DNA from: Manduca sexta
Lineage: Eukaryota > Arthropoda > Insecta > Lepidoptera > Sphingidae
Assembly: GCF_014839805.1 (NCBI RefSeq)
Contig: NC_051129.1
Coordinates: forward strand, 13,520,920-13,584,919
Direction: 5' to 3'
DNA length: 64,000 bases
Shown here: positions 1 through 11,420 of the stretch, piece by piece
How positions within the stretch are numbered: position 1 is the first letter of the stretch
Layout: each line of letters opens with the position of its first letter
Notes under the pieces: generated by a model
Seen by the model: the letters and a program-made list of their open reading frames with translations, nothing else
The model's database searches: none
Told to the model about the DNA's origin: nothing
Position numbers and translations under genes: made by a program

Positions 1-136
1 CCAATACATACAAGTATACAAGGTTCATATAAAAATTGATGTAATTCGAATACCACAAAAAGGAAGATCTGGTAGTAGAGTAAGGCACTAGAGATAGTAT
101 ATCATAACGTAATAAGGCACTGAGACGGCGCGGCGG

Positions 137-606
137 TCACTTGACGGCGAGCGCGCTCTGGTGGTGATCGGGGTGCTTCTTCTGGATGTGCTTCTTGAGC
201 TCGTTGCGGCGGTGCTTGGAGTAGGCGCAGTGCGGGCACTTGTACTGCGGCTCGCGCCCGCACTCCAGCGTGACGTGGCGCACGAGGTTCTTGCGCGCGT
301 TGTAGCTGCGCTGGCAGTTGGGGCACTTGTAGCCCTTGTCCGTCTTGTACTGCGCGCACGGCAGGTTCACGCGCTCGCTGCGCGGGAAGATGTTGTAGCG
401 CGACTCGCGCGTGCCCGTCTCCTTCGCCTCCTTGACCTCCTTCGGCTCCTTGCTCTCCTCCTGCTTGGGCTCGGCCGCGGAGGGCTCCGGCGAGGACTTG
501 GCCGCGGGCACGGGCGACTGTTTCTCTTTCCTCTGTCCCGGTCCCTGCTTATTCTCCTTGGTCTCCTCGAGGGCAGGCTTGGGCGACTTGACGTTCTGCA
601 ATATCG
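137..606 (-). CDS. lola: lola alternative 3' terminal exon with paired zinc fingers (isoform A)
   Basis: This is a terminal exon of the BTB/zinc-finger transcription factor Lola, a nuclear DNA-binding regulator whose isoforms differ by their 3' exons. The reading frame is 156 codons after two leading bases and ends at TGA (137-139). It begins with a Lys/Glu/Pro-rich linker. A C2HC finger follows (CPNC, twelve residues, then H-x4-C), then a C2H2 finger (CPHC, twelve residues, H-x4-H). A C2HC finger followed by a C2H2 finger is the usual Lola arrangement. I chose the acceptor TTAG just before 606 because it supplies the two bases needed after the phase-1 donor of the shared exon at 4725. A better-looking TTGCAG lies a few bases further in but gives the wrong phase. 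Joined to the shared exons this makes a protein of about 407 residues. The fingers are certain; the acceptor is less so. Confidence 0.85.
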
Positions 607-1127
607 CTAAGGTGGTGACTCTCGATTCTTCGGTAACGTTTTTACTACGCGTCGTGATCGTATGTCGCGGTGTCGGTTTTTTACCTGCAATAGAAAATTA
701 GATACAGTCCGATTTCCGTCTCATCTAGCGCAGTACAGACGTTCTCGTGCTGTTTGCGGAAATTAAAACAAAAATAATCCAAATAAAAATAAAATGTATT
801 TAAAGAAAAAAGTACTAATAAAGTAACAACGAAATAGTAACTGGTTATGTGTACGACAAAAAAAAAAAACAATTTGTCTTACGAGTCATGATCATTAGAC
901 TTTATAAACTTAACGATTGTAGTCTTTTATGAGAAACATAATTATTGGCACATACTATATGCGTAGAGATCAAAAATAACAAATTCGAGTTTTACTCGAT
1001 AATTAAATTGTTAACGATAGTCGTCTTAACAATTCATGTTTCAAATCAACTTAGGAAAGGCATCAAAAATCAACAAAAATAAAGAATCATAAAGAACAAA
1101 AACAAAATAAAAAAAATAAGCATTTCT
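607..1127. other. AT-rich spacer between lola 3' exons
   Basis: AT-rich sequence downstream of one alternative terminal exon and upstream of the next. It should hold the 3' UTR of the exon ending at 1128 and intron sequence. I see no AATAAA close to that stop codon and no other feature. Confidence 0.5.
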
Positions 1128-1537
1128 CTAGGTAGCTTGACGGTCCTTCCAGTTGGGATGTTTCTGGGCAATGTGCATAGTCAAGGTTTTTTTCTGAGAA
1201 TACTTTTTGTCGCATCTCTCGCAAGCGAACTGCGGCCCGGTGATGCATTCGTACTTTTCGTGTCTCAGTTTGTTCCTTCTGTACTTATATTGCTTTAGCT
1301 TGCAAATGGAGCACATGTAGCGTCTATCTTTGTCGCCGGTGTGGCCTCCGTACGACGTCCCGTACTCGCGCTTTCTCTTTGGACCTCTCTTATCTAATTT
1401 CTTTTTCAATGCTTTTTTCGCAGCCCACTCATCGCTTCCGTTATTCTCGATTTTAACATCGAAACTCTTAAGATAACCCCGGGTTAGTGGAAAAGGTGCT
1501 TTTGCGTACTTGTCGTAAATTAGTTCAGTGACTGTGT
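1128..1537 (-). CDS. lola: lola alternative 3' terminal exon with paired zinc fingers (isoform B)
   Basis: A second alternative terminal exon of Lola. The acceptor TTGCAG directly precedes 1537. The exon supplies two bases (AC) and then 136 codons to TAG at 1128-1130, so it accepts the phase-1 donor at 4725 exactly. A basic stretch rich in Lys and Arg is followed by a C2HC finger (CSIC, then H-x4-C) and a C2H2 finger (CERC, then H-x4-H). With the three shared exons the protein would have about 387 residues. Its fingers differ clearly from those at 137-606, as expected of Lola isoforms with different DNA specificity. Pairing of this exon with the BTB exons is inferred from phase and order; there is no transcript evidence here. 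Confidence 0.88.
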
Positions 1538-3167
1538 CTGCAAGATGAAATAATGAAAGCGAAAATAAATTATATATATACAAAGCAGTGGTCGGTTAGT
1601 GAACATAGATACATATGAAATGCAATCATGAAGAATGGATGAAGCCGGAGATATTTACACGAAGATGGAATGTTTTGTTAAAACACATGTTAGTAAATTG
1701 GGTGCTTTAGGTAGACGAGTTATGGAAATGTTTGGTTATAGATATTGTAAGAGAAGAAGCAAGAGATCAGGGATTGAAGCGACCAGCTAATAGTTGTTAT
1801 AATATTATTATTTTAAATAAACCGTCGATGTTTTCTACCTTTTCCATATATGTCACGATCGGACCCCAAAATTATTTTCGCGATAAAGATGTCGGCCTAA
1901 TTGATATCCTTTCCTTATTATTATGTACAAATCAAAGAAATGTATGTGTATTTTGTTGAAAAATGAAATGCGCATCCACTAGAACATATGAAAATATAAC
2001 TTCACATGCTACAGATAATATCGCAGTACTTAGACCTATTAACATGCAAGACTTGACCAAAATCATTGTACGATATTTAAACATGAATTGCTAAGAAAGA
2101 CATCTGCAGTGAAATCACATGTGAATGCAAAAAAAAGGAAAAAAATAATAAATAATAAATAAATAAGCCACATAACCAACTACACTGATAAAGGAAACTG
2201 ATTTACCTTCTTCGCTCCGCCGCCGCTGCGCCTGTCGTCTTCTACGATTTACAATCTCACACTTGTGCAACAAAACGTGTTCATCGAAACGAGCCACGAC
2301 GTCGAGACCACTATTATTGAATACCCAAAAATGTGGGTGAAATGACTTGTGTGTGTGCAAACGTAAAGATTTGTGACTACATAATAATAATGTCGGACAA
2401 TAAATACGTGAAACAATACTCACCGATATACATATGTACCGTAAATCCGTGTCACAACGTTAAAGTAACAAACCATGTAAAGTTTTGGCAGCGTAAACGA
2501 GTTAATGTGTTATTTTCGGTGCAACATTATATACTCTGATGTAGCATGCAATCGTCTACTGTCTCTAACAACCCCATTATATCACATACAATAAGCTCTA
2601 ATACAAATCTACACATTAAAATAAATAATGGAATCGATACTTACCGTTGCATTACCTCACCTTTGACAAGGCTACATAACAAAACCTCTTACCGTTACCA
2701 TTACCTGTAGCACTGTAATAGCTTTAAAAATCCATTTACACAGGAAACAATGTTTAAATAATATGAAATTTGTAATAAGATTAGTAGTTTATAATAATAT
2801 TAGATACTAGATATAAAGGTTGTAGTTTCACATGTGAAAACACTTGCACTCATATTCGGCTCGTCGGAAAATATAATATTTATTATATAATATAAAAAAA
2901 CATTATAAATAGATTATTTTAAGCGATGTATGGTTTTCTCTCTAATTTCAAATTATGGGAAGACATTGCGCATTTCATCCGTTCCTTGTATATCTGGGAC
3001 AATTAACTTTTCCGTTTGACTGAATTAAACATTGTAGAGTACATTATGGTGGCAAAAGTTAATCAGCCCAGAACATCAATCCCATTGTCAACACACTGCG
3101 ATGGCGCGAGTACAGGAGGCGCGCCATCGCAGAGTGTTCGTGTGGCGTGTTACACGTGTGTGCTTAC
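1538..3167. other. lola intron, no supported exon
   Basis: Intron sequence on the minus strand. A small GC-richer patch at about 2206-2330 ends in a donor-like GTAAAT and encodes an Arg-rich stretch, but no acceptor of the right phase lies before it, so it is not called an exon. Nothing else is seen. Confidence 0.5.
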
Positions 3168-3239
3168 CTTGAGACTCTCGGACGCTGTCGCTCGAATTCA
3201 TTATTTCATCTTGAGATCTTTCCATGTGCCATTGGAAAT
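3168..3239 (-). CDS. lola: candidate lola cassette exon, 72 nt, phase 1 to phase 1
   Basis: A 72-base segment is bounded on the minus strand by a good acceptor (TTCACAG before 3239) and a strong donor (GTAAGC after 3168). Entered in phase 1, as after the shared exon at 4725, it is fully open and adds 24 residues, polar and acidic, centred on HMERSQDEIMNSSDSVRE. It leaves in phase 1, so it can be included or skipped before either zinc-finger exon without changing frame. The fit of both splice signals and both phases is the evidence; I do not recognise the peptide. It could also serve only a further isoform lying left of the window. Confidence 0.5.
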
Positions 3240-3515
3240 CTGTGAACAAACATAACCATTTTATATTACATGCTTTAAATATACATTCGTTGTGTCGTTA
3301 AAAGATTGTTATATTTTGTTAAGTTTAACTTATATTTTCTCATATTATTTATCGTGTCAATCACCTCACATTCATGTCACTAATAATACATTCATTGATT
3401 AGGCCAAATGTAACTTAACAGTAGCTTAATAAGATGTACTGATGTTTGAGGTGATCATTCCACTCAAAAATACATACTTAAAAACAGATCCACAATTTAA
3501 CACTACTTTTAATTG

Positions 3516-3718
3516 TTAGCACACAAATTCTAAAGATAGGTTGTATATTTCAGTGTTTTCTATTGTTGTCAGTTGTAGAATATTAATTGTTTTGAAACAA
3601 TAAAACAGGATTTCTACTATACTTTTCGCAATGCCTAGATATAAAATGTGACATTTGTGGTATAGTCCGCGCGAGCTCCTCGGAGCAGCCGTGGGAGCGG
3701 GCGGGAGCGGGCGGCATA
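3516..3718 (-). CDS. possible finger-less terminal exon of lola (weak)
   Basis: An isolated GC-rich patch (3668-3716) in AT-rich intron encodes a Pro/Ala-rich start and stays open to TAA at 3516-3518 when entered in phase 1 through a weak acceptor (GGGAG before 3718). It contains no zinc finger. Some fly Lola isoforms lack fingers, so a terminal exon is possible, but the acceptor has no pyrimidine tract and the second half looks like ordinary AT-rich intron. Confidence 0.15.
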
Positions 3719-4724
3719 CTCCCGGTAACAGTGTTTGTCTTACAAGAGAATACACTAATATTGAAGTAATATTATTCATTTCCATTTAGCGCTTTTTAAT
3801 TTCACTGACTTGTTGCAATCAGCAGTCTTAGTTCCTTAATGCATAATTTATTTTTAAAGTTGGTTTAACGAACAATGTTTCTAGCCACAAAATACCAAAT
3901 ATACAAAAAAGTATAAATTTACAATCATACATCCGCAACAAATATATCAACAACTTTTTTTTTTATTTTAAAGTATTAAGCTCCTATCAGTTGGAGACCT
4001 TTGCACTGACTGATCATAATAAATTACACAGTTGACATTTAATCAGCTGATTTTATGGTCACAATACGACGACGACTTATATCACTTTAATACATTCTTT
4101 TTTTGTTTTGAGCCTGCATTAGCGACATCTCGTAGCAACACAGTGTTAAAAATAGTGATAGCCTTTTGATTGTGAAAAGGCATAGTTTTACAAAACATTT
4201 GATGCTGTAATGTTTTCTTAATATAATCGCTAATACGGTCATTGTGTAAGTTGATTTCTTAAATTAAGTAAATAATCATAATTGGAAACTTTCAATTTCT
4301 ATAGTCGTAATCTAAACACATTTAGAGCAAAAACATTTTTAGTGTTAAATAGATATGTAGTTTTAATCAAACAAATAACAGTAAAAGCCAATCACATAAT
4401 ACCGATACATTTACTTAAAAGCAAAGTGTTAATTGACGTAAAATACTTGGAGGAAATTATATTCCTAGAAATATGATAACATTTCTTCCAATAAAAATAT
4501 TTTGATTGAGATTGGCGTGGCGTGGCCGAAGTCCACACTTGCAAGCCATTTTCATCGTATGAACAAGCATGACTAGCTGACTTCTGAGTCGCAAGTATAA
4601 AAAATTATCGAAACTTTGTCACTTATATACACGGATCTGGAAGTTCTTGCGCAATATATCTGCGAGAACGCGATAGTCTATCCTTAGCTTATGAGTGGGT
4701 ATTTATGAAGGTATCGATACTAAC
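3719..4724. other. lola intron
   Basis: AT-rich intron between the shared exon ending at 4725 and the alternative exons. No exon, RNA gene or repeat is recognised. Confidence 0.5.
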
Positions 4725-5046
4725 TGCGTACAACGTCGTTGTGTCCCTGTGAGGCGTGGTCGTCGGGCTCCTCGTCGAGCGTGAGGTCCTCGACGCCGTC
4801 GCGCGAGGCCTCGGTCTTGCAGGCGGGCTCGTCGCCGTTGCCGGCGGGCTCGGCGGAGAGCGCGGGGTGCGCGGGGAGCGCGGGGTGCGCGGGGAGCGCG
4901 GGGTGCGCGGGGAGCGCGGGCAGGGCGGGCAGCGCGGCGGGCAGCACGCTCGGGGCTCCGGGCGAGCGCGACATGCGCCGCGCTTTCTTCCGGCGCCGGC
5001 TCGGACTCACTGAGCCTTCGCGACTCTCCGCGCTGCCCTCTCGGGC
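4725..5046 (-). CDS. lola: lola last shared coding exon (linker with Ala/Pro repeat)
   Basis: This is the third coding exon and the splice hub of the gene. The acceptor TCTGCAG precedes 5046 in phase 0, matching the exon ending at 7407. The donor GTTAGT follows 4725 and leaves phase 1, which both zinc-finger exons and the cassette exon accept. The encoded linker (107 codons) is low in complexity: a Ser/Arg/Lys-rich nuclear-localisation-like stretch (SRRRKKARR), then an Ala/Pro/Leu/His repeat, then an acidic end (EDLTLDEEPDD) of the sort found at the end of the Lola common region. If the donor is skipped the frame stops four bases on, so the splice is needed for a finger-bearing product. Confidence 0.85.
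4861..4914. repeat. 18-bp coding minisatellite, three perfect units
   Basis: Three exact copies of an 18-bp GC-rich unit lie inside the lola linker exon. On the minus strand each unit encodes six residues of the Leu-Pro-Ala-His-Pro-Ala type, so a change in copy number keeps the frame. Exact identity suggests recent expansion. Confidence 0.9.
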
Positions 5047-7406
5047 CTGCAGACACAAAACATTGCCTACTTTCACATTTCAAATTTCAATTATATTCAC
5101 ATAATGATTCAAACTCCAATTTTGAATAACACTACCACATTTAGAGAATTTAATTGGTACATACTGTGATCAGTTTGTAAACCAAGCACTAAATTTTTTT
5201 AATTATGGTGCATAACATGGTTTACAAAGTGTCCTGTTTGTACACAATAAAAAAAACATCTCAATTTTGCAAGTTATGTTTAGCTTAAATTAGCTTTTGG
5301 TCTGTAATTGGTCATTAAGACCAATCTTAATTAAGTATAAACAATACAGTTACCAAGTTTAGGGATCATTGAAGTGATGTAATAAACTAGTAAATTGTCT
5401 AACTTCAATGCAGTCATTACATTAGTGTCAGCTGTAAAATGTCCACAGTCTTAAGGACAATATATCACTTTAAGCCATCTAGGAATAGTTTAAAAAGAGC
5501 ACAAAACTATGCTCCAATAATAACAGTTTATTGAATCAAATATATTTTAGTAGCCACTACCTAATCTAAATCTAAGAAAGCATAACATTATTTCATCTTC
5601 AATTGTTGGCTTGTTTGTTCACAATAGCATTGAAATTAACTGCATACAAATTGAAGTTTAAACATTGAATACATTTTAGTGTACAGCCTTGAAACAATAG
5701 TCAATCGTCCGTTACGTACAGAAGGTTATTATATCTTTGAATACTCATAATTTAAGCTATTGATGACTATTTTGTAATTATTCATTACTTTTTGTCAGTA
5801 TATTTCCAATAACCATCCATGACTTAGGAACTAATTGAGCATAGTTTATCAATATTCATTATAAAGAATGTAAGCAATAAAGCATATTTTATGCAAAACT
5901 ATTTTATTGTATGTTTTATTTTGCAGATAAAGTTAACACATTACTTTGGTATTTCTATTTATAACCTAGGTTTTGTGTAAATTTTTACCAAAAATGCGAG
6001 CGCATAAAGTTAAATGTTTGTGTACGCTGTCTGTATTGAAAAACTGATATACAAAATTACTATTTTAAATTAAATATTTTATATATTTTTATGAAACATT
6101 TCTTATTTGTGGTTTATGACTTCTTTTTAAATAACTTATACTAATGTTATAAATGCGCAAGTTTGGATGAATTTACTCAAACACGTTAGAAAAATCTGGA
6201 GGAAATTATGACCCGGGAAAATATATGTATATTGGGTCTTTTATTCTGGAAAAAAAAATCAGGAGGGTAGAACTGCAATCATCTTCTCGTGGTATATTTA
6301 TCGATACAATTAAATGAAGAGACAATCAAGTCACATGCCTATTAGTAGGCGATACACCCACCCGTAAGAGTTACAATGCACAAATGCATTGATTATCTAT
6401 TTGTATGATAATACACAACTGTGGATGATTTATATTTCAATAAAAATAAAAAACTGCTATACCAAAAACCTAAAACTAATATTAGCTAACTCACATCTAG
6501 TTATATGTGGCTCTTACATAAGAGAGAAAATATCACTTCAAATATACTTTCATTTTTAAAATGGTCTGTGTTGATACTAATTTTAGATATCTAGATTACA
6601 GCAGACTATTATTTTTCTGTATGTTACGCATAGATTGGTTATGTGTAGTTTGATTTAATACTAACATTATATCAGTATGATATAATTTTCGAATGCACTT
6701 TTGTTTGCAAAAAATTACATAATAAGTTACATGAACAGATATCAGATTATTCTGTGATATTAGACTAGTCTAGAAATACACAAAACTCTATTACAGTTAA
6801 AAGTAAACTTTGGAAAAATCATGAGATATTATGATTTAATGTTTATATCAATTTAAATAAAAACATTCACAAATAACACAAAGCCCAAAATGTGTTCCAA
6901 TATAAAATTTAATTGATAGCACTTATATTTTGGAGATGTGGTGTTTTTTATGATTTTATTACACTTTTAATTCCATTAATTACTCACTATTATTTTTTGT
7001 AACCTAGTTATGTAAATATACCTTGCAAACTTGTGTTACTGTTAGTTTATTATTGTGTCTTAGTTTTATAGCATTGACACAGTAAGCCTTGCTCTCACAT
7101 GCCTTCATACATCAAAAGGTGTTAAGATGCCCAAAAACAGAGCTAGATATTTTATTACATCACATTGTTATAAGTTATTCCTGTTGCTACGTACAACACT
7201 GCATTTATAGTACAGTGGGCAGTTGGCATTCTTTCGTACCTAAAATTTTGTGAACATTTTTCCACAATTGTAAGATAAATGCAGGCAACCAGAAAAATTA
7301 CAAAAAATTGATGTAGTAACTGCAGTTAACACACACCCACACATTTGTTTTGTTCAACAATGTTAACTAACTGATCTTGGTAGATGAGTAGGATCGGCAG
7401 ACTAAC
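5047..7406. other. lola intron 2
   Basis: Intron between shared exons, strongly AT-rich. I see no further exon and no clearly bounded mobile element. Confidence 0.6.
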
Positions 7407-7664
7407 CTGTGGCGGGGGCGAAGGCACGCGTGGCGGGTGCGCGGCGGCGGTCGGCGGCGGGCGGGACGGCGGTCGCGTGGGCTTGTTGTCCGACAGGCCC
7501 TTGATCTGCAACGACTCTGCTGCCTTCAGCAGCGCGGCCAACTGGTCCTGCGAGATGTTCACTTCGCCGCGGTACATGTAGTCCATCATGGCTCTCAGCT
7601 CAGCATATTTCACGTCTTTTAATATTATTATTGGATGCTTGTCGTATTGTTGTGATAGTACACT
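7407..7664 (-). CDS. lola: lola BTB exon 2
   Basis: The second coding exon completes the BTB/POZ dimerisation domain. It runs in phase 0 at both ends (86 codons) from acceptor TTACAG before 7664 to donor GTTAGT after 7407. The residues read SVLSQQYDKHPIIILKDVKY and go on through ELRAMMDYMYRGEVNIS and LAALLKAAESLQIKGLS. This is the highly conserved second half of the BTB domain of the Tramtrack/Lola group. A Pro-rich linker (RPPSRPPP and similar) closes the exon. The neighbouring BTB exon at 10529 joins it in frame. Confidence 0.95.
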
Positions 7665-10528
7665 CTGTAACAATGCAATATTATAGTTTAAACATTGTAT
7701 TTTAAGATACAATGAGATTGCATTTAAGGAGTTTTTTTTATTGAATGAAAGATAAAGTGATTGCTTGCCAAACAGAAATTGCTAAGTCAGCCTGTAAACA
7801 ATGATAGCACTATTCAGATTTTTTAAATAACAAAATATTAAATAAAATTTATGGCACATTCCACGTCAAGACCACCATTGTAAATCCCATAATATCAAAT
7901 AATTTACTATCTTCTGTCTTTCAAACCAGAACAGAATACTTTCACCGTGTTGATTCTTGCCAAAAATAGATGAAATGGTGTTATTTCAATTATAGTTAGC
8001 TAATCATAGACTACTTTTTAAAATAATATCTAAGTTAATTATGTAGAACAATCATTGCATGTTAATTAAGTAGTCAGAAGCATATTTAAGTGTTTCTACT
8101 GATTAAAAAGCCGATTGATGACACAGATGGTCATTTTATATTTTCTAGTTAGATTATATTATTATATTTTGTACATTACTAATGATTTATTTATTGCAAA
8201 TCTCACTCCAAAATGATATAACAAGCAGCTAAACGGTACTGTGCTCAATATTGGGAAATATGTTTCTGATTTGTAAATATTTCTTTTGGAGTCGCAGAAC
8301 TAAAACTGTTTATTGTATTCATTGTAACTGAACTAGTGATTAAAATACATAGGTTCTGTATAGACATTATGAAAGATGCTTATGGCTAAAATAGTATCCA
8401 ATACATAATCAATGAGTACAATTACTCATATTATGGCCAATTTAAGTTGGTCCCAGTGAAGTTAGTCATTGCAATAAGCATTGTCACTAGGTAGTAACAA
8501 GGTATACAAAACTATAGTAAACTTTGTTCCAGTCTACAGCCTTATAAAGTATAAACTTTACCAATATTTCTCAATGACTTATTATTGTTACAACTACAAA
8601 ATATAGGAATTGCATTGGTGAACCCATAAGATATTTTAATGCATATTTGCATTATTGTAATGGGCACCATCAATGTTGAAGGATGAAATTTTTTGAAAGG
8701 GAATCTGATACGACATATTATAGGTACTGATATGCATAAATGAGTTCTGCAAATTGTTCTAATGGTAATTAAATTCTACCAAATTCTAAATAATGAGAAG
8801 TCAGAATGAATAAGCTTATATAGAGCCTTCGCCACTGGGCAACATATAGAAATACAAAGTAGACAACAATATTTTTTAACAATGATACAATAACTGTAAA
8901 ACGAAATTTAAACAGCAATATATAAATAACAATATTTGAAGGTCTACTTGGTGATGACACAGGTACAATTACTCTAAGTATAGTTTGTAAGTATTTTCAT
9001 GGTTCTTTCTTTTACTTATATGATATTCTATAAAGAGATTTCTATATATCTACACGAGGTAAGTTTTGGGTTTTATTTTCATTTATTATAGGTACTACAG
9101 TAATATTTTGGATGTAATGTTTCCTTAATGTTGTTTTATGGTTTAGCATGGGTAAATACTCATGTACTTAACATTTTTTATTAAAAAGTTCAACTTAAGT
9201 GGGTAGAAGTAAAATGTCAGGGTTGGTGTCAGATACTAAGCTGTATAAATGTATTTACTAAAATATGTTTCCTTAAACATAACATGTTGATATCCTTTTT
9301 CCAGCAATATAAATAAATTGCTACTACTTTATTAATAAGCTTGTATTTGATGTAATTCTATAATTAGTTGCATAATGCCATTACTATCATGACTTAATAT
9401 TTAGTGCATTTAATGAACAGGCCCTTAAGGACAAATAACCTGAAAAGCTGGTATATAATAACATATTTGTTTCCATATTTAGAACAAGGTTGGTGAATTC
9501 ACTTAATGCACTAAATATAGTATTTATTGGTAAGTAATTATTGGTTTTAATTGGCCAAATACTTTGAATTATGGAAACAAAGCACTATATGGCCAAAACA
9601 AAGCTTCCATACTAACAAATATCTGTAAATGGTTCTTCTGAGGTAAAGCTTTGTAAGTCTTCTCATAAAACTTACATTCTACTCAAAGAAACTAAAGGAA
9701 AAAGTATACAATAATACAAATTATATTTAATACAAAAAAACTTATTTCATTAAAAATTTTGGTGTATAAGTACTATTTGATTGTTTTAAATCTCTAATGG
9801 TTTTGCTCCATGTTATTGAAAATATTCAAGTCATGAGAAAGTGATTTGTACTAGTGTACTTATATTTTTAACAACATTTTATGGCAGAATTCATTAGTTA
9901 ATGGTGTATATTATTACAATTCTATAACTCTATTAACACTAAGTATGGTTACATCAATTATCAGATAGTACATTTTGATAGAAATGTAATGGCTACACTA
10001 GTCATGGTAACTAAATTCCATTTTTGAATTCGTTTTTCATTGATAAAACTTGTTTTTATTGTACATTAATACAAGGTTAGTGGAGACACCTGTAGAGTGC
10101 AGAGGCAATTGTTTGGTTTGTCATTTGTCAGTTTGTTTGTGTTGAACAGCTGAACAACATGTGATTGTTATTGATGCATCGAATTATTTCGACATTACGC
10201 ATATAAATGTACGCCTTAACGTCGTTCGGCCCGTATCCATGACACAGACCAATCAAAACTAATTTATTAATGTTCTCAATACAAATCGAACGCTCGTTTG
10301 TCTAATGCACGCCAATGTTGGGTAATGTGTAATTGTAAAATGGCATTCAGAAAAAGTGGTAGAGGCAACTTTCTGTTGCCAACTCATCTATGCAGGCGAT
10401 GCGAGCCGCCTAATTGCTTATACATGAAAGCTAGAACGAAACCAGTGGAATGTTTATTAGAGCAAAACTCCGCTGCTTTGCGCGCAAGTCGCGACTTACG
10501 ATTGAATTGACCTACATCGAGTACTCAC
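7665..10528. other. lola intron 1 (coding)
   Basis: Intron between the two BTB exons. AT-rich throughout, with no supported exon or RNA gene. Confidence 0.6.
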
Positions 10529-10702
10529 CTCGAAGTAGGGGCTACACGCGGACAGCACCACTTTGTGCGCCTTGAGCGTCTGTCCCTCGGCTGCCAGGGT
10601 GCAGTCCACGTGCATGCCCTTCTCTAGCAGGGTGTCGAACACGGACACCAGGGTGGATTGATGGTTGTTCCACCGCAAGCAGAACTGTTGGTCGTCGTCC
10701 AT
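10529..10702 (-). CDS. lola: lola first coding exon, BTB/POZ N-terminus
   Basis: The start is the ATG at 10702, which opens [20 protein letters not shown], the hallmark N-terminus of insect Lola and related BTB proteins. The exon continues through [20 protein letters not shown] and ACSPYFE and ends in phase 0 at donor GTGAGT. In the fly gene the intron position after SPYF is comparable. An acceptor (TTCGTAG before 10736) places 34 bases of 5' UTR in the same exon. The BTB domain mediates dimerisation and recruits partners for transcriptional control; known fly roles include axon guidance and cell-fate decisions. Confidence 0.95.
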
Positions 10703-11420
10703 GATGCCGTCGTGCCGCTCGCCGCGCCCGCCTGCCCTACGAAACCACCGTATCAACACTGTGTCTAAACAGTATAAAACACCACGCAATAATTAGGCCA
10801 TTAGGAAAAACTTTGTTCACACAACACGCAACTACGTAAATCCGCAAGTTTCTTGTCACAGAACGCAAATTATCTCACCGAATCACTTCATACGATGAGA
10901 TCACGCCCCGACTTAACTAAATTAACTTTAGGGACCGCATACGAGCCGTCGTAAGCGACGCGGCACAAAGAAAATGGCCGCTTTTCCAGCGCGACAAAAA
11001 ATAAAATGGCGACGAAAATTCTAAGTTTTACTATTTTCTGAGCAAACTTTTCTTGACACATATATCATACACGAAAGCGACGAGAACTCGCGGCGCGTAT
11101 AACTTCGGAAAAGTTTAAAGTCAACAAAGAAACTTCTGAGAAACTTCACTTCGAAAGTTCACCGAGTGGAAATTTTCAAGATGAAAAGTCTAGCCAGTAA
11201 GTTAGCCCTTATCACGTTCGTAACGCTACACCAAACTGCGTTAAATGCTTACCTTGACTATTGCATTAACTGAATTAGAGTATTTTAACACGATTTCGTA
11301 AGTTTTGAGTTAATTTTCACAATGATTCCACATTTGCACACCCGCCAGCTTTCTTGATTGAATGAAATTGAAAACACAAAACTATGCTATGTTGCAAGTT
11401 TAGAGAAAGGCACCTCTACA
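10703..11420 (-). promoter_or_regulatory. lola: lola 5' UTR and promoter region
   Basis: Upstream of the start-codon exon lie candidate 5' UTR donors on the minus strand: GTGAGA near 10872-10877 and a good GTAAGC at 11247-11252 (exon ending at 11253). Local CpG content is raised around 10690-11110. Several first exons are likely. The exact transcription start cannot be fixed from sequence. Confidence 0.4.

Noticed and set aside
161..610. Long plus-strand frame opposite the lola finger exon
   Set aside because: Leu/Arg-rich shadow of a GC-rich coding exon on the other strand.
2206..2330. Arg-rich minus-strand frame with a GTAAAT donor inside the lola intron
   Set aside because: No acceptor places its open frame in the phase needed after the shared exon; entered in the needed phase it stops after about 20 codons without a finger.
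4739..5104. Plus-strand frames opposite the lola linker exon
   Set aside because: They mirror the minisatellite and GC-rich codons of the minus-strand exon.
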